A DNA stretch of 55,221 nt, taken from assembly GCA_025463565.1 (NCBI GenBank), contig JAODAT010000143.1:1-55221 (forward strand), in the 5' to 3' direction. Source of the stretch: Microbacteriaceae bacterium (GTDB lineage Bacteria > Actinomycetota > Actinomycetes > Actinomycetales > Microbacteriaceae). The translations under genes were made by a program, and so were the position numbers. Under the pieces are notes generated by a model. That model did not search any database. It saw only the letters and a program-made list of their open reading frames with translations, and was not told the origin of the DNA. Below, in pieces: positions 33,459-42,382 of this stretch. Numbering within the stretch: the first letter of the stretch is position 1; each line of letters opens with the position of its first letter.

Positions 33459-34313
33459 ATGACCATACTTATTTCAGGCTTGTCAGTTGGCGCAATCTAC
33501 GCGCTGATTGCAATCGGCTACAACATCACGTATCTCGCAGCTGGAGTGATCAACTTCGCTTTCGCGAACTTCGTGATGCTGGGAGTCTTCGCCTGGTTGG
33601 TCGTGACGGGGTTCAGTCTTCCGTCTGTAATCGGCCTCGTGGTGACGATCGCGATCTTCGCGGTGCTCGGTGTGATCGAGGAGCGGGTGGCCATCCGCCC
33701 GCTCCCGATCGGCCGCCACGCGGAACTGATCACCACCCTCGGCGTCGGCACCGTTCTCACAGGACTGATCACAGTGATCTGGGGCACCAACCCGTTGCCG
33801 GTGAAGCCGGTTGTGGACGGCGGGTTCCAATTCCTCGGGGCTATCGTCACCTGGAACGACGTGCTTCTCGTGGGCGCTGCCTCTGTCGCCGCAGTCGTCC
33901 TGTACTTCGTGCTGAGACACACTCGCCTGGGGCTCGCTGCCACGGCGCTCAACCAAGATCGCACGGCGGCGATCCTGCGCGGGGTTGACTCCCGCAGGAT
34001 CGCCGTCATCGCATTCGCATTTGCACTGGGCTACGCGGCGCTTATCGCCCCCGTAGTCGGGAACCAGACCTTTGCTGACGTCGGCGCGCCCCTGACTCTC
34101 GCAATCAAAGGATTCTTCGCGCTCACCATCGGCGGAATCGGCAGCAACCTTGGCGCGCTTGTCGGCGGTTTTGCCGTAGGGATCATCGAAGCGCTGGCGG
34201 CACGATATGTCGGCGGAGAGTTCCAGGACCTATTCGTGTTCGTACTGTTCCTACTGTTCGTGTTCCTGCGCCCGAGCGGCATTATCGGGCAGAGAGCGCT
34301 GAGGACAGTCTGA
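33459..34313 (+). CDS. ABC importer permease, LivH-like
   Basis: 284 aa, highly hydrophobic with about eight predicted membrane spans. It has the LivH-type N-terminus (GLSVGAIYALIAIGYNITY) and the cytoplasmic coupling region TRLGLAATALNQDRTAAILRGVD near 155-177. It forms a heterodimeric channel with the permease half of the next protein. Its stop overlaps the next start by one base (TGATG). Confidence 0.93.
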   Translation: MTILISGLSVGAIYALIAIGYNITYLAAGVINFAFANFVMLGVFAWLVVTGFSLPSVIGLVVTIAIFAVLGVIEERVAIRPLPIGRHAELITTLGVGTVLTGLITVIWGTNPLPVKPVVDGGFQFLGAIVTWNDVLLVGAASVAAVVLYFVLRHTRLGLAATALNQDRTAAILRGVDSRRIAVIAFAFALGYAALIAPVVGNQTFADVGAPLTLAIKGFFALTIGGIGSNLGALVGGFAVGIIEALAARYVGGEFQDLFVFVLFLLFVFLRPSGIIGQRALRTV

Positions 34314-36160
34314 TGTCGGCTCGACTAGGTAGAGCGCTATCAAACCGCTATCTCATCTGGGTGATCGCCACTGCCCTGGTGTGTCTTGGCCCCTGGGTGG
34401 GCCTCACATCGACTCTCATCCGCCTGGTGGTCATCGTCGCGATGGTGAGCCTCGTCACCAGCGGCCTCAATCTCAGTTGGGGATACGGCGGTGAATTGGC
34501 CCTTGGGCAGGCGGCGGTCTACGCCGTCGGCGCATACGTTGCGGGATACATTGCCAAATACATTCTGAACGACGTCATCGTCGTCGCCATCCTCGCCGCC
34601 GTTGCGGCGTTCCTCGTCGGACTAATCACGGGCATCCCTGGGCTGCGATTAGGTGGTTGGACTCTCGCGATGATTTCGTTCTTCCTGGTCGTGCTCGTAC
34701 CATCGGTCGTCAACTTGTTCGGCCCTCTGCTGGGTGGATTCTCGGGACTCGCTGGCATCCCCCTCCCGATGATCTTCGGTGTACCTCTGGACCAGAATGG
34801 TTTCTACATACTGGTCATCGTGGTCACATCGGCATGGTTCCTGGTGTTCTACAACATGGTGAAGGGCCGCTTCGGTGTTTCCCTACTGGTGTTGCGCTCG
34901 AGCCCGACGCTGGCGTCGTCCCTCGGGGTATGGCCATTCCAATCGAAGCTGACCGCATACGCCGTTGCTGCAATCCCGGCCGGGCTAGGGGGCATGCTCT
35001 TCTCCTACCTTGACGGATTCATCGCCCCAGATTCTTTCTCGCTGACGCTTACCATCCTCATCCTTGCGGCGTCGATCGTGGGCGGCCCGCGCAGCATCTT
35101 TGGCGTGTTCCTGGGTGTTGCGATCCTGGAAATCATCCAGCTGGAGGTCGGCGCATTCCAGATCTATGCGACCGTGGCGTACGGTGTGCTGCTTGTTGTC
35201 GCGGGCGTCGTCCTATCAGACGGTGTGACACCGTATCTGTCCCGGGGACTCAAGTGGTTGGTGAAGTTCTTCACACGGAACCGAAAGCGCACCGAGTCGA
35301 CCGAAATCACAACAGCAACCTTCTCTCAGACGGCCGCGGTCCTGGACCAGGTTCCGCATCGTGCGCTGGTCGTGACATCCATCTCGAAGTCCTTCGGGGG
35401 GAACGCTGCACTCACCGACGTGAGCCTGCGCGCTGAGCCCGGTCAAATCACCGCGCTGATCGGGCCCAACGGCTCGGGCAAGACCACGATGCTCAATGTC
35501 ATCAGCGGGTTCTACAAGGCCGACTCCGGACAGGTTGTCCTCGGCGATCAAGCGATCACCGGTCTTGCGCCTCATCGCGTGAGCCGGGCTGGAGTGGGGC
35601 GAACCTTTCAGACGCCCCAGATCCCGGAGTATGTGAGCGTCGCCGATGCCATCCTCAGCGGTCGACTCGGCAGTTCTTCCGCCTCACCGCTTGGGTCGGC
35701 GTTCCGCACCCCCGGCTATCGACGGATGGTGAAACGAGACAATGAACGGCTCACGTCGGTCGCATCTGCGTTGGGCCTCACCCCGTACCTCGCTAACGAC
35801 GCATCCTCGCTTCCCCTCGGCACCCGGCGCATTCTCGAACTCGCCCGAGTACTTGTCGGACAGCGGAGTGCACTCCTACTCGACGAAGTGGCATCGGGAC
35901 TCGACGAGAGCGAGATCCAGGAACTGCTTTCGGCCGTACGGCTCATGAGGGACCTCGGCGCGACCGTGCTGCTCGTTGAGCACAATTTCGAACTCGTGCG
36001 CATCCTCGCCGACCGCGTGGTCGTGCTTGCCGACGGCAAGTTGCTTGCGGAAGGGACGCCTGACGAGATCGCCTCCCACCCTGAAGTGCTTGCGAGCTAT
36101 CTTGGCGAGGGCGCGGGTATCAGTGGCACGAACCTTGGGGCGAAGAAGGAGAGATCGTGA
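34313..36160 (+). CDS. Fused LivM permease and LivG ATPase
   Basis: 615 aa. Residues 1-325 are a LivM-type permease with about ten membrane spans and the loop LRSSPTLASSLGV. Residues 345-605 are a LivG-type ATPase with Walker A GPNGSGKTT near 383-391, LPLGTRRILELARVL in place of the LSGGQ signature (usual for LivG), and Walker B ALLLDEVASGLD. The linker carries a charged patch NRKRTESTE. LivM-LivG fusions are known in actinobacteria. It pairs with the LivH-like and LivF-like subunits. The last 4 bp overlap the LivF start. Confidence 0.94.
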   Translation: MSARLGRALSNRYLIWVIATALVCLGPWVGLTSTLIRLVVIVAMVSLVTSGLNLSWGYGGELALGQAAVYAVGAYVAGYIAKYILNDVIVVAILAAVAAFLVGLITGIPGLRLGGWTLAMISFFLVVLVPSVVNLFGPLLGGFSGLAGIPLPMIFGVPLDQNGFYILVIVVTSAWFLVFYNMVKGRFGVSLLVLRSSPTLASSLGVWPFQSKLTAYAVAAIPAGLGGMLFSYLDGFIAPDSFSLTLTILILAASIVGGPRSIFGVFLGVAILEIIQLEVGAFQIYATVAYGVLLVVAGVVLSDGVTPYLSRGLKWLVKFFTRNRKRTESTEITTATFSQTAAVLDQVPHRALVVTSISKSFGGNAALTDVSLRAEPGQITALIGPNGSGKTTMLNVISGFYKADSGQVVLGDQAITGLAPHRVSRAGVGRTFQTPQIPEYVSVADAILSGRLGSSSASPLGSAFRTPGYRRMVKRDNERLTSVASALGLTPYLANDASSLPLGTRRILELARVLVGQRSALLLDEVASGLDESEIQELLSAVRLMRDLGATVLLVEHNFELVRILADRVVVLADGKLLAEGTPDEIASHPEVLASYLGEGAGISGTNLGAKKERS

Positions 36161-36879
36161 TTCTCGAGATCGAGGGCCTCGTCACGGGGTACCGTGACGT
36201 CGTCGCGGTACACGGCGTCGATCTCTCGGTCGACGCGGGATCGGTCACCGCGCTGCTCGGTCGTAATGGTGCCGGCAAGACAACCACACTGCACTGCATT
36301 GCCGGCCTTCTGCCGACAATGAAGGGTTCCATCCGGCTGGATAGCCGCGAGCTTTCCACGGTGAAGGCCCCGCACAGGGCAGGTTTGGGTGTGGGACTGG
36401 TGCAGGAGGGCAAGCGGGTCTTCAAGGGAATCAGCGTTGACCAGAACCTTGTGATGGGCGCGTACTCGGCCAGACTCAGGCGCGCTGAACTCGAGTCGCG
36501 TAAGGAAGCGATGTACGAGCGCTTCCCGATGCTGCAGGCGAAGCGGAACTCGCTTGCAGGTAGCCTCAGCGGCGGCCAGCAGCAGATGCTCGCTATCGGT
36601 CAGGTGCTCATGTCGGCCCCGAGAGTGCTGATGCTCGACGAGCCTTCAGCGGGACTTGCACCGACGATCACCGCCCAGATCCTCGACATCATCAAGCAGC
36701 TTCGATCCGAAGGTATCGGAATTCTCCTGGTCGAGCAGTCGGTCGAATTCGCCCTGGCCTGTGCCGACACGGTTACCGTCATCAATCTTGGCCGCAACGT
36801 ATTTACCGGTGCCAGCGACGACCCGACCATCCGGGGACGTATCGCGGCTGCTTTCATGGGCAACACCTACAGTGGCTGA
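36157..36879 (+). CDS. ABC importer ATPase, LivF-like
   Basis: 240 aa, GTG start overlapping the previous stop. Walker A GRNGAGKTT at 35-43, signature LSGGQQQM near 129, Walker B VLMLDEPSAGLAP near 150, H-loop segment LVEQSVEFAL near 190. It completes a five-domain Liv importer (binding protein, two permeases, two ATPases). Its last 8 bp overlap the start of the crotonase gene, tying import to the catabolic genes in one transcript. Confidence 0.94.
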   Translation: MILEIEGLVTGYRDVVAVHGVDLSVDAGSVTALLGRNGAGKTTTLHCIAGLLPTMKGSIRLDSRELSTVKAPHRAGLGVGLVQEGKRVFKGISVDQNLVMGAYSARLRRAELESRKEAMYERFPMLQAKRNSLAGSLSGGQQQMLAIGQVLMSAPRVLMLDEPSAGLAPTITAQILDIIKQLRSEGIGILLVEQSVEFALACADTVTVINLGRNVFTGASDDPTIRGRIAAAFMGNTYSG

Positions 36880-37708
36880 TTACCTTCACGTCGAAATTGA
36901 TGCCGGCGTGATGGTGGTCACTCTCGACAATCCGGCGGCGCTCAATGCCATGAATCCGACCATGCGTTCCGGAATCATGGCAGCAATCGACCGGGCGGAC
37001 GCGGATGACTCAGTGCGCGCGATCATCGTCACCGGCGCCGGCAGGGGTTTCTGCGCCGGTGCGGATATGTCCAAGGGGACAGCGTCATTCGTGCCGCCCG
37101 TAGATGATGGCCCATACCGTGACGGTGGAGGAATACTGGTCAGGCGTTTGCTTGACTCGACCAAACCGATCATCGGTGCGATCAACGGGCCGGCCGCGGG
37201 CATTGGCGCCGCCATGACACTGGCGATGGATTTTCGAGTCGTCTCGGAATCCGCGAGATTCGGTTTCGTCTATGCACAGCGCGGGATCGGCCCGGAAGGA
37301 TGTTCATCGTGGCTGCTGCCGCTGATCGTTGGTCCGACGCGGGCACTCGCGTGGCTGCTGACCGGTCGGGTGTTCGATGCGGCAGAGGCCCTGGCGGGAG
37401 GCCTGGCGACAGAAGTGGTTTCGCCTGAGCGTCTACTCGAGCGAGCATATGAGATTGCCCGGCTGATTGCCGACCGAACTGCACCCCTCTCCGTGGCGCT
37501 CACCCGCGAACTGGTCTGGGGACAGCTGGCGAGAGGGGCGGCCGAGCGCGCGCATGCGCTCGAGTCTGTCGTGGTGCCCTGGCTATCTGCGACACCGGAC
37601 GCTGCGGAAGGTGTTGCGGCCTTTCTCGAAAAGCGACCGCCGTCGTTTGTCGGGAGGCCATCCGAGCAGATCCCCGCGGATCTTCTCGACGCCGTGTGGG
37701 CGGTCTGA
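36872..37708 (+). CDS. Enoyl-CoA hydratase/isomerase family protein
   Basis: 278 aa from the GTG at 36872; the frame is open further upstream but only as a shadow of the LivF gene. Oxyanion segments are GRGFCAGADMSKG near 55 and GPAAGIGAAMTLAMDF near 105. GIGPEGCSSWLLP near 140 holds the second hydratase Glu, while the first is replaced by Met. A one-glutamate pattern is common among isomerases and ring-opening hydrolases of this fold. It overlaps LivF at the start and the NMO-family gene by one base at the end. Confidence 0.9.
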   Translation: MADYLHVEIDAGVMVVTLDNPAALNAMNPTMRSGIMAAIDRADADDSVRAIIVTGAGRGFCAGADMSKGTASFVPPVDDGPYRDGGGILVRRLLDSTKPIIGAINGPAAGIGAAMTLAMDFRVVSESARFGFVYAQRGIGPEGCSSWLLPLIVGPTRALAWLLTGRVFDAAEALAGGLATEVVSPERLLERAYEIARLIADRTAPLSVALTRELVWGQLARGAAERAHALESVVVPWLSATPDAAEGVAAFLEKRPPSFVGRPSEQIPADLLDAVWAV

Positions 37709-38667
37709 TGGCGATCCCTGAGTCCTGGAACGACGCGCTGACGATGCCGCTCATTGCCGCACCGATGTTCCTCGCATCGTCTCCGAAGCTCGTCGTCGCC
37801 GCGTGCCGGAATGGAGTCGTCGGGACTTTCCCCGCGCTCAATCAGCGAACCACCGAGGGTTACGACGAATGGCTCACCGAGATCGAGATGGCTCTCTTTG
37901 AGAAGAGGTCCTGGCGGGACACGCGGCCACCCGCTCCCTACGGAGTGAACTTGATCGTGCACTCCTCGAACCAAAGACTGGATGCCGACCTCGAGGTCAC
38001 CGTCTCCCACCGTGTTCCCCTGGTGATCACCTCGCTGGGCGCGGCATCGCGACTGGTCGACGCGGTGCACTCCTACGGGGGTCTGGTGTTTCACGACGTC
38101 GCGAACCTGCGCCACGCTCGTAAGGCTGTGGATGCCGGGGTCGATGGGATAATCGCTGTCTGCGCGGGTGCTGGTGGACACGGCGGCATGCTGAGCCCAT
38201 TCGCACTTGTTCCCGAGATCAGGGCCATGTTCGATGGCACCATCATTCTCTCCGGGGCGATCACGCGTGGCGCTGACATCGTGGCTGCACGCGCGCTCGG
38301 TGCCGATCTCGGGTACATGGGCACTCGTTTTCTCGCGACCTCGGAAAGCGATGTACCGATCGAGCACAAGCAGATGATCGTCGACGCGGAGGCGGCCGAC
38401 ATCATGTACACCGATAAGTTCAGCGTGTCCCATGCGAACTACCTCCGACAGAGCATTGTCGCGAGCGGATGGGACCCCGAGCGGATTCCCGACCTCGAGG
38501 CGCATGAGGTCGGCTCAGGGGTGCGACCGTGGAAGAACGTGTGGTCTGCGGGCCAGGGGGTCGGGTCCATCGACACCGTGCTCTCGGTCGACGAGCTCTG
38601 CGCGCAGCTGCTTTCTGAATACCGCTCGGTGCTCACTACTGTCGCCGACCTTCTACCCGCACGATAG
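37708..38667 (+). CDS. Nitronate monooxygenase (NMO)-family flavoprotein 1, IpdC-like
   Basis: 319 aa from the ATG at 37708 (TGATG overlap). TIM-barrel FMN family of 2-nitropropane dioxygenase: N-terminal PLIAAPMFLASSPKLVVAACRNGVVGTF, the glycine-rich FMN loop VCAGAGGHGGML near 155, and GADLGYMGTRFLATSE near 200. In steroid-degrading actinobacteria a member of this family (IpdC) acts on a ring-derived CoA thioester. Its position here between a crotonase and acyl-CoA dehydrogenases favours such a CoA-pathway role over detoxification of nitronates. A second family member is encoded 4 kb downstream on the other strand. Confidence 0.88.
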   Translation: MAIPESWNDALTMPLIAAPMFLASSPKLVVAACRNGVVGTFPALNQRTTEGYDEWLTEIEMALFEKRSWRDTRPPAPYGVNLIVHSSNQRLDADLEVTVSHRVPLVITSLGAASRLVDAVHSYGGLVFHDVANLRHARKAVDAGVDGIIAVCAGAGGHGGMLSPFALVPEIRAMFDGTIILSGAITRGADIVAARALGADLGYMGTRFLATSESDVPIEHKQMIVDAEAADIMYTDKFSVSHANYLRQSIVASGWDPERIPDLEAHEVGSGVRPWKNVWSAGQGVGSIDTVLSVDELCAQLLSEYRSVLTTVADLLPAR

Positions 38668-38680
38668 GAACCACTGAGAC

Positions 38681-39877
38681 ATGCAGTTGCAACTCGACGA
38701 CTCGCTCGTGAGCTTTCGCGACGGCCTGCGTAGCTATATCGGGCACAATCGACCCTCGATCCCGCGCCTGCCGGGAAGCAGAAGTCCGCAGCCCGAAGAC
38801 ATGGCCGAGTTCAAGGCTTGGTGCGCCGGACTATTTGACAACGGATTCGTCGGTTTCGACTGGCCCGAGGAATGGGGCGGTACCGGTGTCCCGGATCCGC
38901 TGAAAGACTACGTCGTCGACCTCGAGCTCGCGGACGCCGGAGTGCCACGACCTGTTGGGGCTTTCAACCTGATCGCCCGGGCGTTGCTCGAATTCGGCGC
39001 CGACGAGCAAAAAGCCTTCTACCTTCCGAGGATCCGCAGTTTCACAGACATGTGGTGCCAGCTGTTCAGCGAGCCGGACGCCGGGAGCGACCTTGCAGCG
39101 CTGCGCACGCGCGCCGAACTCGTCGGCGATGAATGGGTCATCACCGGCCAGAAAGTGTGGACCACCCACGGTCATCTCTCCGACTTCGGCTTCTTGCTCG
39201 CACGGACTGATCAGACCGTCTCGAAGCACGCCGGCATCAGCGCCTTCATCATCGACATGCATTCACCGGGAATCGATGTTCGGCCGCTGCGCGAGGTGAC
39301 GGGTGCCACCGACTTCAACGAAGTGTTCTTCGACTCGGTTCGCATTCCGCGGGACAACATCATCGGCAGTCCCGGTCAGGGCTGGGAGATAACTCGGTCT
39401 GCCCTGGCCCACGAGCGTGCGCTGAGTCTTCGCGAGGATTCTGTCGTGGATTCGGCAGCTCGATTGCTCGAGCTGGTGCAACGGAGCAGGGCGGACGGCA
39501 CAGTCCCGTTGTCGGGTGACGACGTAAGCCGGCGCCTTGGCGAACTCACAGCCCGAGCTCGCGTCACCGATCTCCTCGGAATGGAAGGCGTGCTGCGTGC
39601 AGCGACCGGAACGAGCGGGCCGGTGGATGCCGCGATCGTGAAGGTGGTCTTCAGCGAGACGAACCTGGCTCTCGCCACCTTCGGCGTAGAACTGCAGGGC
39701 GCGGACGGAATCATTGCCGGGCCCGCTTCCCGCGTGGACGACGGACACTGGCAGGAGGCGTATCTGTGGGCACGAGGCTTCACGATCTCGGCCGGTTCGA
39801 ACGAGATCATGCGCAACCTGATCGCCGAAAACGGTTTGGGGCTTCCTCGTGAGCCACGGCCGGAAAGGTCGAAATAA
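38681..39877 (+). CDS. Acyl-CoA dehydrogenase, larger subunit of pair 2
   Basis: 398 aa, full-length acyl-CoA dehydrogenase. Segments include FDWPEEWGGTGVPDP near 65, CQLFSEPDAGSDLAALRTRAEL near 126, VITGQKVWTTHG near 150, and the C-terminal AGSNEIMRNLIAENGLGLPREP. AGGAACC precedes the ATG. The downstream shorter dehydrogenase begins 2 bp after the stop, so the two form a second heteromeric enzyme. Two such pairs in one cluster suggest two separate oxidation steps or two chain lengths. Confidence 0.92.
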   Translation: MQLQLDDSLVSFRDGLRSYIGHNRPSIPRLPGSRSPQPEDMAEFKAWCAGLFDNGFVGFDWPEEWGGTGVPDPLKDYVVDLELADAGVPRPVGAFNLIARALLEFGADEQKAFYLPRIRSFTDMWCQLFSEPDAGSDLAALRTRAELVGDEWVITGQKVWTTHGHLSDFGFLLARTDQTVSKHAGISAFIIDMHSPGIDVRPLREVTGATDFNEVFFDSVRIPRDNIIGSPGQGWEITRSALAHERALSLREDSVVDSAARLLELVQRSRADGTVPLSGDDVSRRLGELTARARVTDLLGMEGVLRAATGTSGPVDAAIVKVVFSETNLALATFGVELQGADGIIAGPASRVDDGHWQEAYLWARGFTISAGSNEIMRNLIAENGLGLPREPRPERSK

Positions 39878-39879
39878 TC

Positions 39880-40923
39880 ATGCCGATGGATCTTGAGGAA
39901 CGCGACGAGTTCCGTGCGGTGTGCAGGGACTTCTTCGCCAAGCGCGCACCGGTGGACCGACTGCGCAGGTACCTCGTTGAGGGTTCGGACTTCGACGACG
40001 ACCTCTGGTCGGCTCTCGTGGAGCAGGGCTGGGCCTTGCTGGCGGTGCCCGAAAATCTCGATGGCGGCGGGGGTGGCCTCGCCGATCTGGTGGTTGTCGC
40101 CGAAGAAGCGGGGCGTGCTCTGCAGGGCGCCCCCCTGGTGACGACAATTGCAGGAACCTTCGTCCTCGCCCGCTACGGCGTCCTCGAGAGCCACCCCGAG
40201 GTGCTGGAATCGATCGTGGCCGGCGCGACTGTCACCTACCCGATGGGGTTCGATCCGACTTCTCTCGGTGAGAGAACGAACTCGGCCCATCTCGTTGCGG
40301 ACGCTCGGCCGGGCTCCTACCTGCTTGTTCCCTCGGATTCCGGTCTCGACCTGGTCCTGGTGGATGCCATGACGAAGACATCAGCCGTCGAGACCATGGA
40401 CCTGGTGCGCAGCTTCTCTGATGTGGGCTTCGACTCGTCGGTCGTCGTCGCTAGTATCGATGACCGCCAGGCGGCAATCGACCTGTTCACCACGGCAGTC
40501 GTCATGCAGGCGGCAGAGTCTCTCGGGGTGGCGCGGGCGGCCTTCGACATGACTCTCGCCTATTCGAAGGAGCGTAAACAGTTCGATCGCACCATCGGGA
40601 GTTTCCAGGCGATCAAGCATCGGCTCGCGGACATGTACATCGAACTTCAGTGTGCGACGGCCGCGGTCGCGGGCGCGGCCGAATCGATCGACAACGGCAG
40701 TGAAGTGCTGGAATCGATCCACACCGCAAAGTCGGTCGGTGGCCGTGCCGCCTCGTGGGTTACTAGCCAGGCGCAGCAAGTGCACGGCGGAATCGGCTTC
40801 ACCTGGGAGCATGTGCTCCACCTGTACATCAGGCGGGCCAAAGCGAACGAGCTCCTCCTCGGATCCCCGGCATGGCATGAACGCGCCCTGGTCGAGGCGC
40901 TGGCTGGGGAGCCGGTCTCGTGA
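39880..40923 (+). CDS. Acyl-CoA dehydrogenase, smaller subunit of pair 2
   Basis: 347 aa, somewhat shorter than the family norm. ALVEQGWALLAVPENLDGGGGGLADL (about 42-67) and the helix-bundle segment YSKERKQFDRTIGSFQAIKHRLADM (about 228-252) identify the family, and AQQVHGGIGFTWEHVLHLYIRRA is the typical C-terminal FAD region. The middle FAD-binding strands are degenerate compared with the partner. Its last 4 bp overlap the SDR start. Confidence 0.9.
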   Translation: MPMDLEERDEFRAVCRDFFAKRAPVDRLRRYLVEGSDFDDDLWSALVEQGWALLAVPENLDGGGGGLADLVVVAEEAGRALQGAPLVTTIAGTFVLARYGVLESHPEVLESIVAGATVTYPMGFDPTSLGERTNSAHLVADARPGSYLLVPSDSGLDLVLVDAMTKTSAVETMDLVRSFSDVGFDSSVVVASIDDRQAAIDLFTTAVVMQAAESLGVARAAFDMTLAYSKERKQFDRTIGSFQAIKHRLADMYIELQCATAAVAGAAESIDNGSEVLESIHTAKSVGGRAASWVTSQAQQVHGGIGFTWEHVLHLYIRRAKANELLLGSPAWHERALVEALAGEPVS

Positions 40924-41642
40924 CCGAGAAGTGGGCGCTGGTGACGGGCGCGGCATCGGGAATCGGGCACGGAGTTGTGGCTCGGTTCGTCGAGGAGGGA
41001 TGGCGGGTGCTGGCAATCGATCGCGATGCGGGTCGTCTCGATAGCGCTTGGGGTGCGGAGGTTGCCGTCGCTCGGGCAGAAGTGGACGTGACGAACGGCG
41101 ATGCTATCGGTGTGGCTCTCGAGGGCGCCGGCACGAACGTTCTCTCAGCCTGCGTGAATGTCGCCGGCATCTACCCGCCGTCATCGTTTCTGGACTTCAC
41201 CGAAGCCGGCTATCGGACGACCTTCGACGTGAACGTTTTGGGAACCCTGCTCGTAACGAACGCTGCAGTGCCCTACCTGCGGCGAGCAGACAAGCCCGCC
41301 GCAGTAGTCAATTTTGCGTCGACGGGTGCGTTCGCAGCCGGAGATGGCAAACGCGTTCTCTACAAGGCGTCAAAGGCAGCTGTGGTGTCGCTGACCAGGT
41401 CTATGGCCTTCGAGTTGGCTCCCGACGACATCCGAGTCAACGCCATCGCTCCCGGCCCGATACAGACCGAGGGATCGACGGGCGGCGGTGACATCACGGA
41501 ATTCGTAGGCTCGGTGCCGCTTGGCGTGCTCGGTCAGCCCGCCGACATAGCGGCGTGGGTGTGGGCTCTTGCTGGAGATAACCCGCTTCCGTTCGCGACC
41601 GGCGAGACCATCGTAGTCAGCGGCGGCGCGTTCATGCGTTGA
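40920..41642 (+). CDS. SDR oxidoreductase, classical
   Basis: 240 aa, GTG start in a GTGA overlap. TGAASGIG cofactor loop at 8-15, VAGIYPP near 78 in the NAG position, catalytic Ser in NFASTG and YKASK near 145. LAPDDIRVNAIAPGPIQTEG and the C-terminal VVSGGAFMR are standard. It is the last gene of a long plus-strand run from the P450 to here. Only 5 bp separate its stop from the convergent crotonase gene. Confidence 0.9.
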   Translation: MTEKWALVTGAASGIGHGVVARFVEEGWRVLAIDRDAGRLDSAWGAEVAVARAEVDVTNGDAIGVALEGAGTNVLSACVNVAGIYPPSSFLDFTEAGYRTTFDVNVLGTLLVTNAAVPYLRRADKPAAVVNFASTGAFAAGDGKRVLYKASKAAVVSLTRSMAFELAPDDIRVNAIAPGPIQTEGSTGGGDITEFVGSVPLGVLGQPADIAAWVWALAGDNPLPFATGETIVVSGGAFMR

Positions 41643-41647
41643 GCGGG

Positions 41648-42382
41648 TCAGTGGGGTCTGCTCGCCCACCGTTCGGCCTCGAAGGCTTCGGCCTGGATCG
41701 CGTCATGCAAGCGCAATCCCTCGGTTCGCCTAAGAAGCTCGTACTGCGTCGCGAGGGGCTCGCGTTCGCACGCTGCGATGTCTGAGGCGAGCGCAAGCGC
41801 CCGGGGGAGCAGTGCATCGGCAGTGGTCAGTTCGTTGACCAGCCCCCACTCCTTAGCGGTCGAAGCGTCGATGAACTGGCCCGTAAGGGACATTTGCATT
41901 GCCCGCCTGGTACCGATCGCCCGAGGAAGCAACGCCGTCATTCCCCAGCTCGGAAGCAGCGAGGCGCGCGCGTGTGTGTCGGCGAAGCGAGCTCGATTGC
42001 TCGCGATGATGAAGGTGCAGCTGAGGGCGAGTTCCAGTCCGCCTGTCATACACACCCCATCGACCGCTGCGATGACGGGAACGGTTGCAGCCAGAGCTGC
42101 CTGTCCGGGATGTGGACGAACGAGGACACGTTGGCTGGGGCCCGTGCGTTCTGCGATATCGAGCCCGGAACAGAAGGTGCCACCGGCGCCGGTGATGATG
42201 ATCGCGCGAACCGCAGGGTCTTCTGAGGCGTTGGCCAGTTCTGGGCTGAGGGCAGTGCGGACGGCAATCGAAAGCGGATTGTGACGGCGGGGTTCGTTGA
42301 GGATGAGAAGCCGGGTCGTTCCGATCGTGCGAGTAACCAGTCCGACCGACTCGCCGGCCACCAGGTCGTCGATCATACCCAT
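41648..42382 (-). CDS. Enoyl-CoA hydratase family protein
   Basis: 244 aa. GTFCSGLDIAE near 69 and GVCMTGGLELALSCTF near 108 form the oxyanion hole; the latter includes the first hydratase Glu. The second Glu position reads LLPSWGMTALLPRAIG, where Glu is replaced. It may be a hydratase with altered chemistry or a hydrolase. It follows NMO protein 2 with a 10-bp overlap, the same NMO-crotonase pairing as in the plus-strand operon. Confidence 0.89.
   Translation of the reverse strand: MGMIDDLVAGESVGLVTRTIGTTRLLILNEPRRHNPLSIAVRTALSPELANASEDPAVRAIIITGAGGTFCSGLDIAERTGPSQRVLVRPHPGQAALAATVPVIAAVDGVCMTGGLELALSCTFIIASNRARFADTHARASLLPSWGMTALLPRAIGTRRAMQMSLTGQFIDASTAKEWGLVNELTTADALLPRALALASDIAACEREPLATQYELLRRTEGLRLHDAIQAEAFEAERWASRPH

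Noticed and set aside
36656..36871. 72-residue upstream extension of the crotonase gene
   Set aside because: It is the shadow of the LivF gene in another frame; the GTG at 36872 gives a standard crotonase N-terminus.
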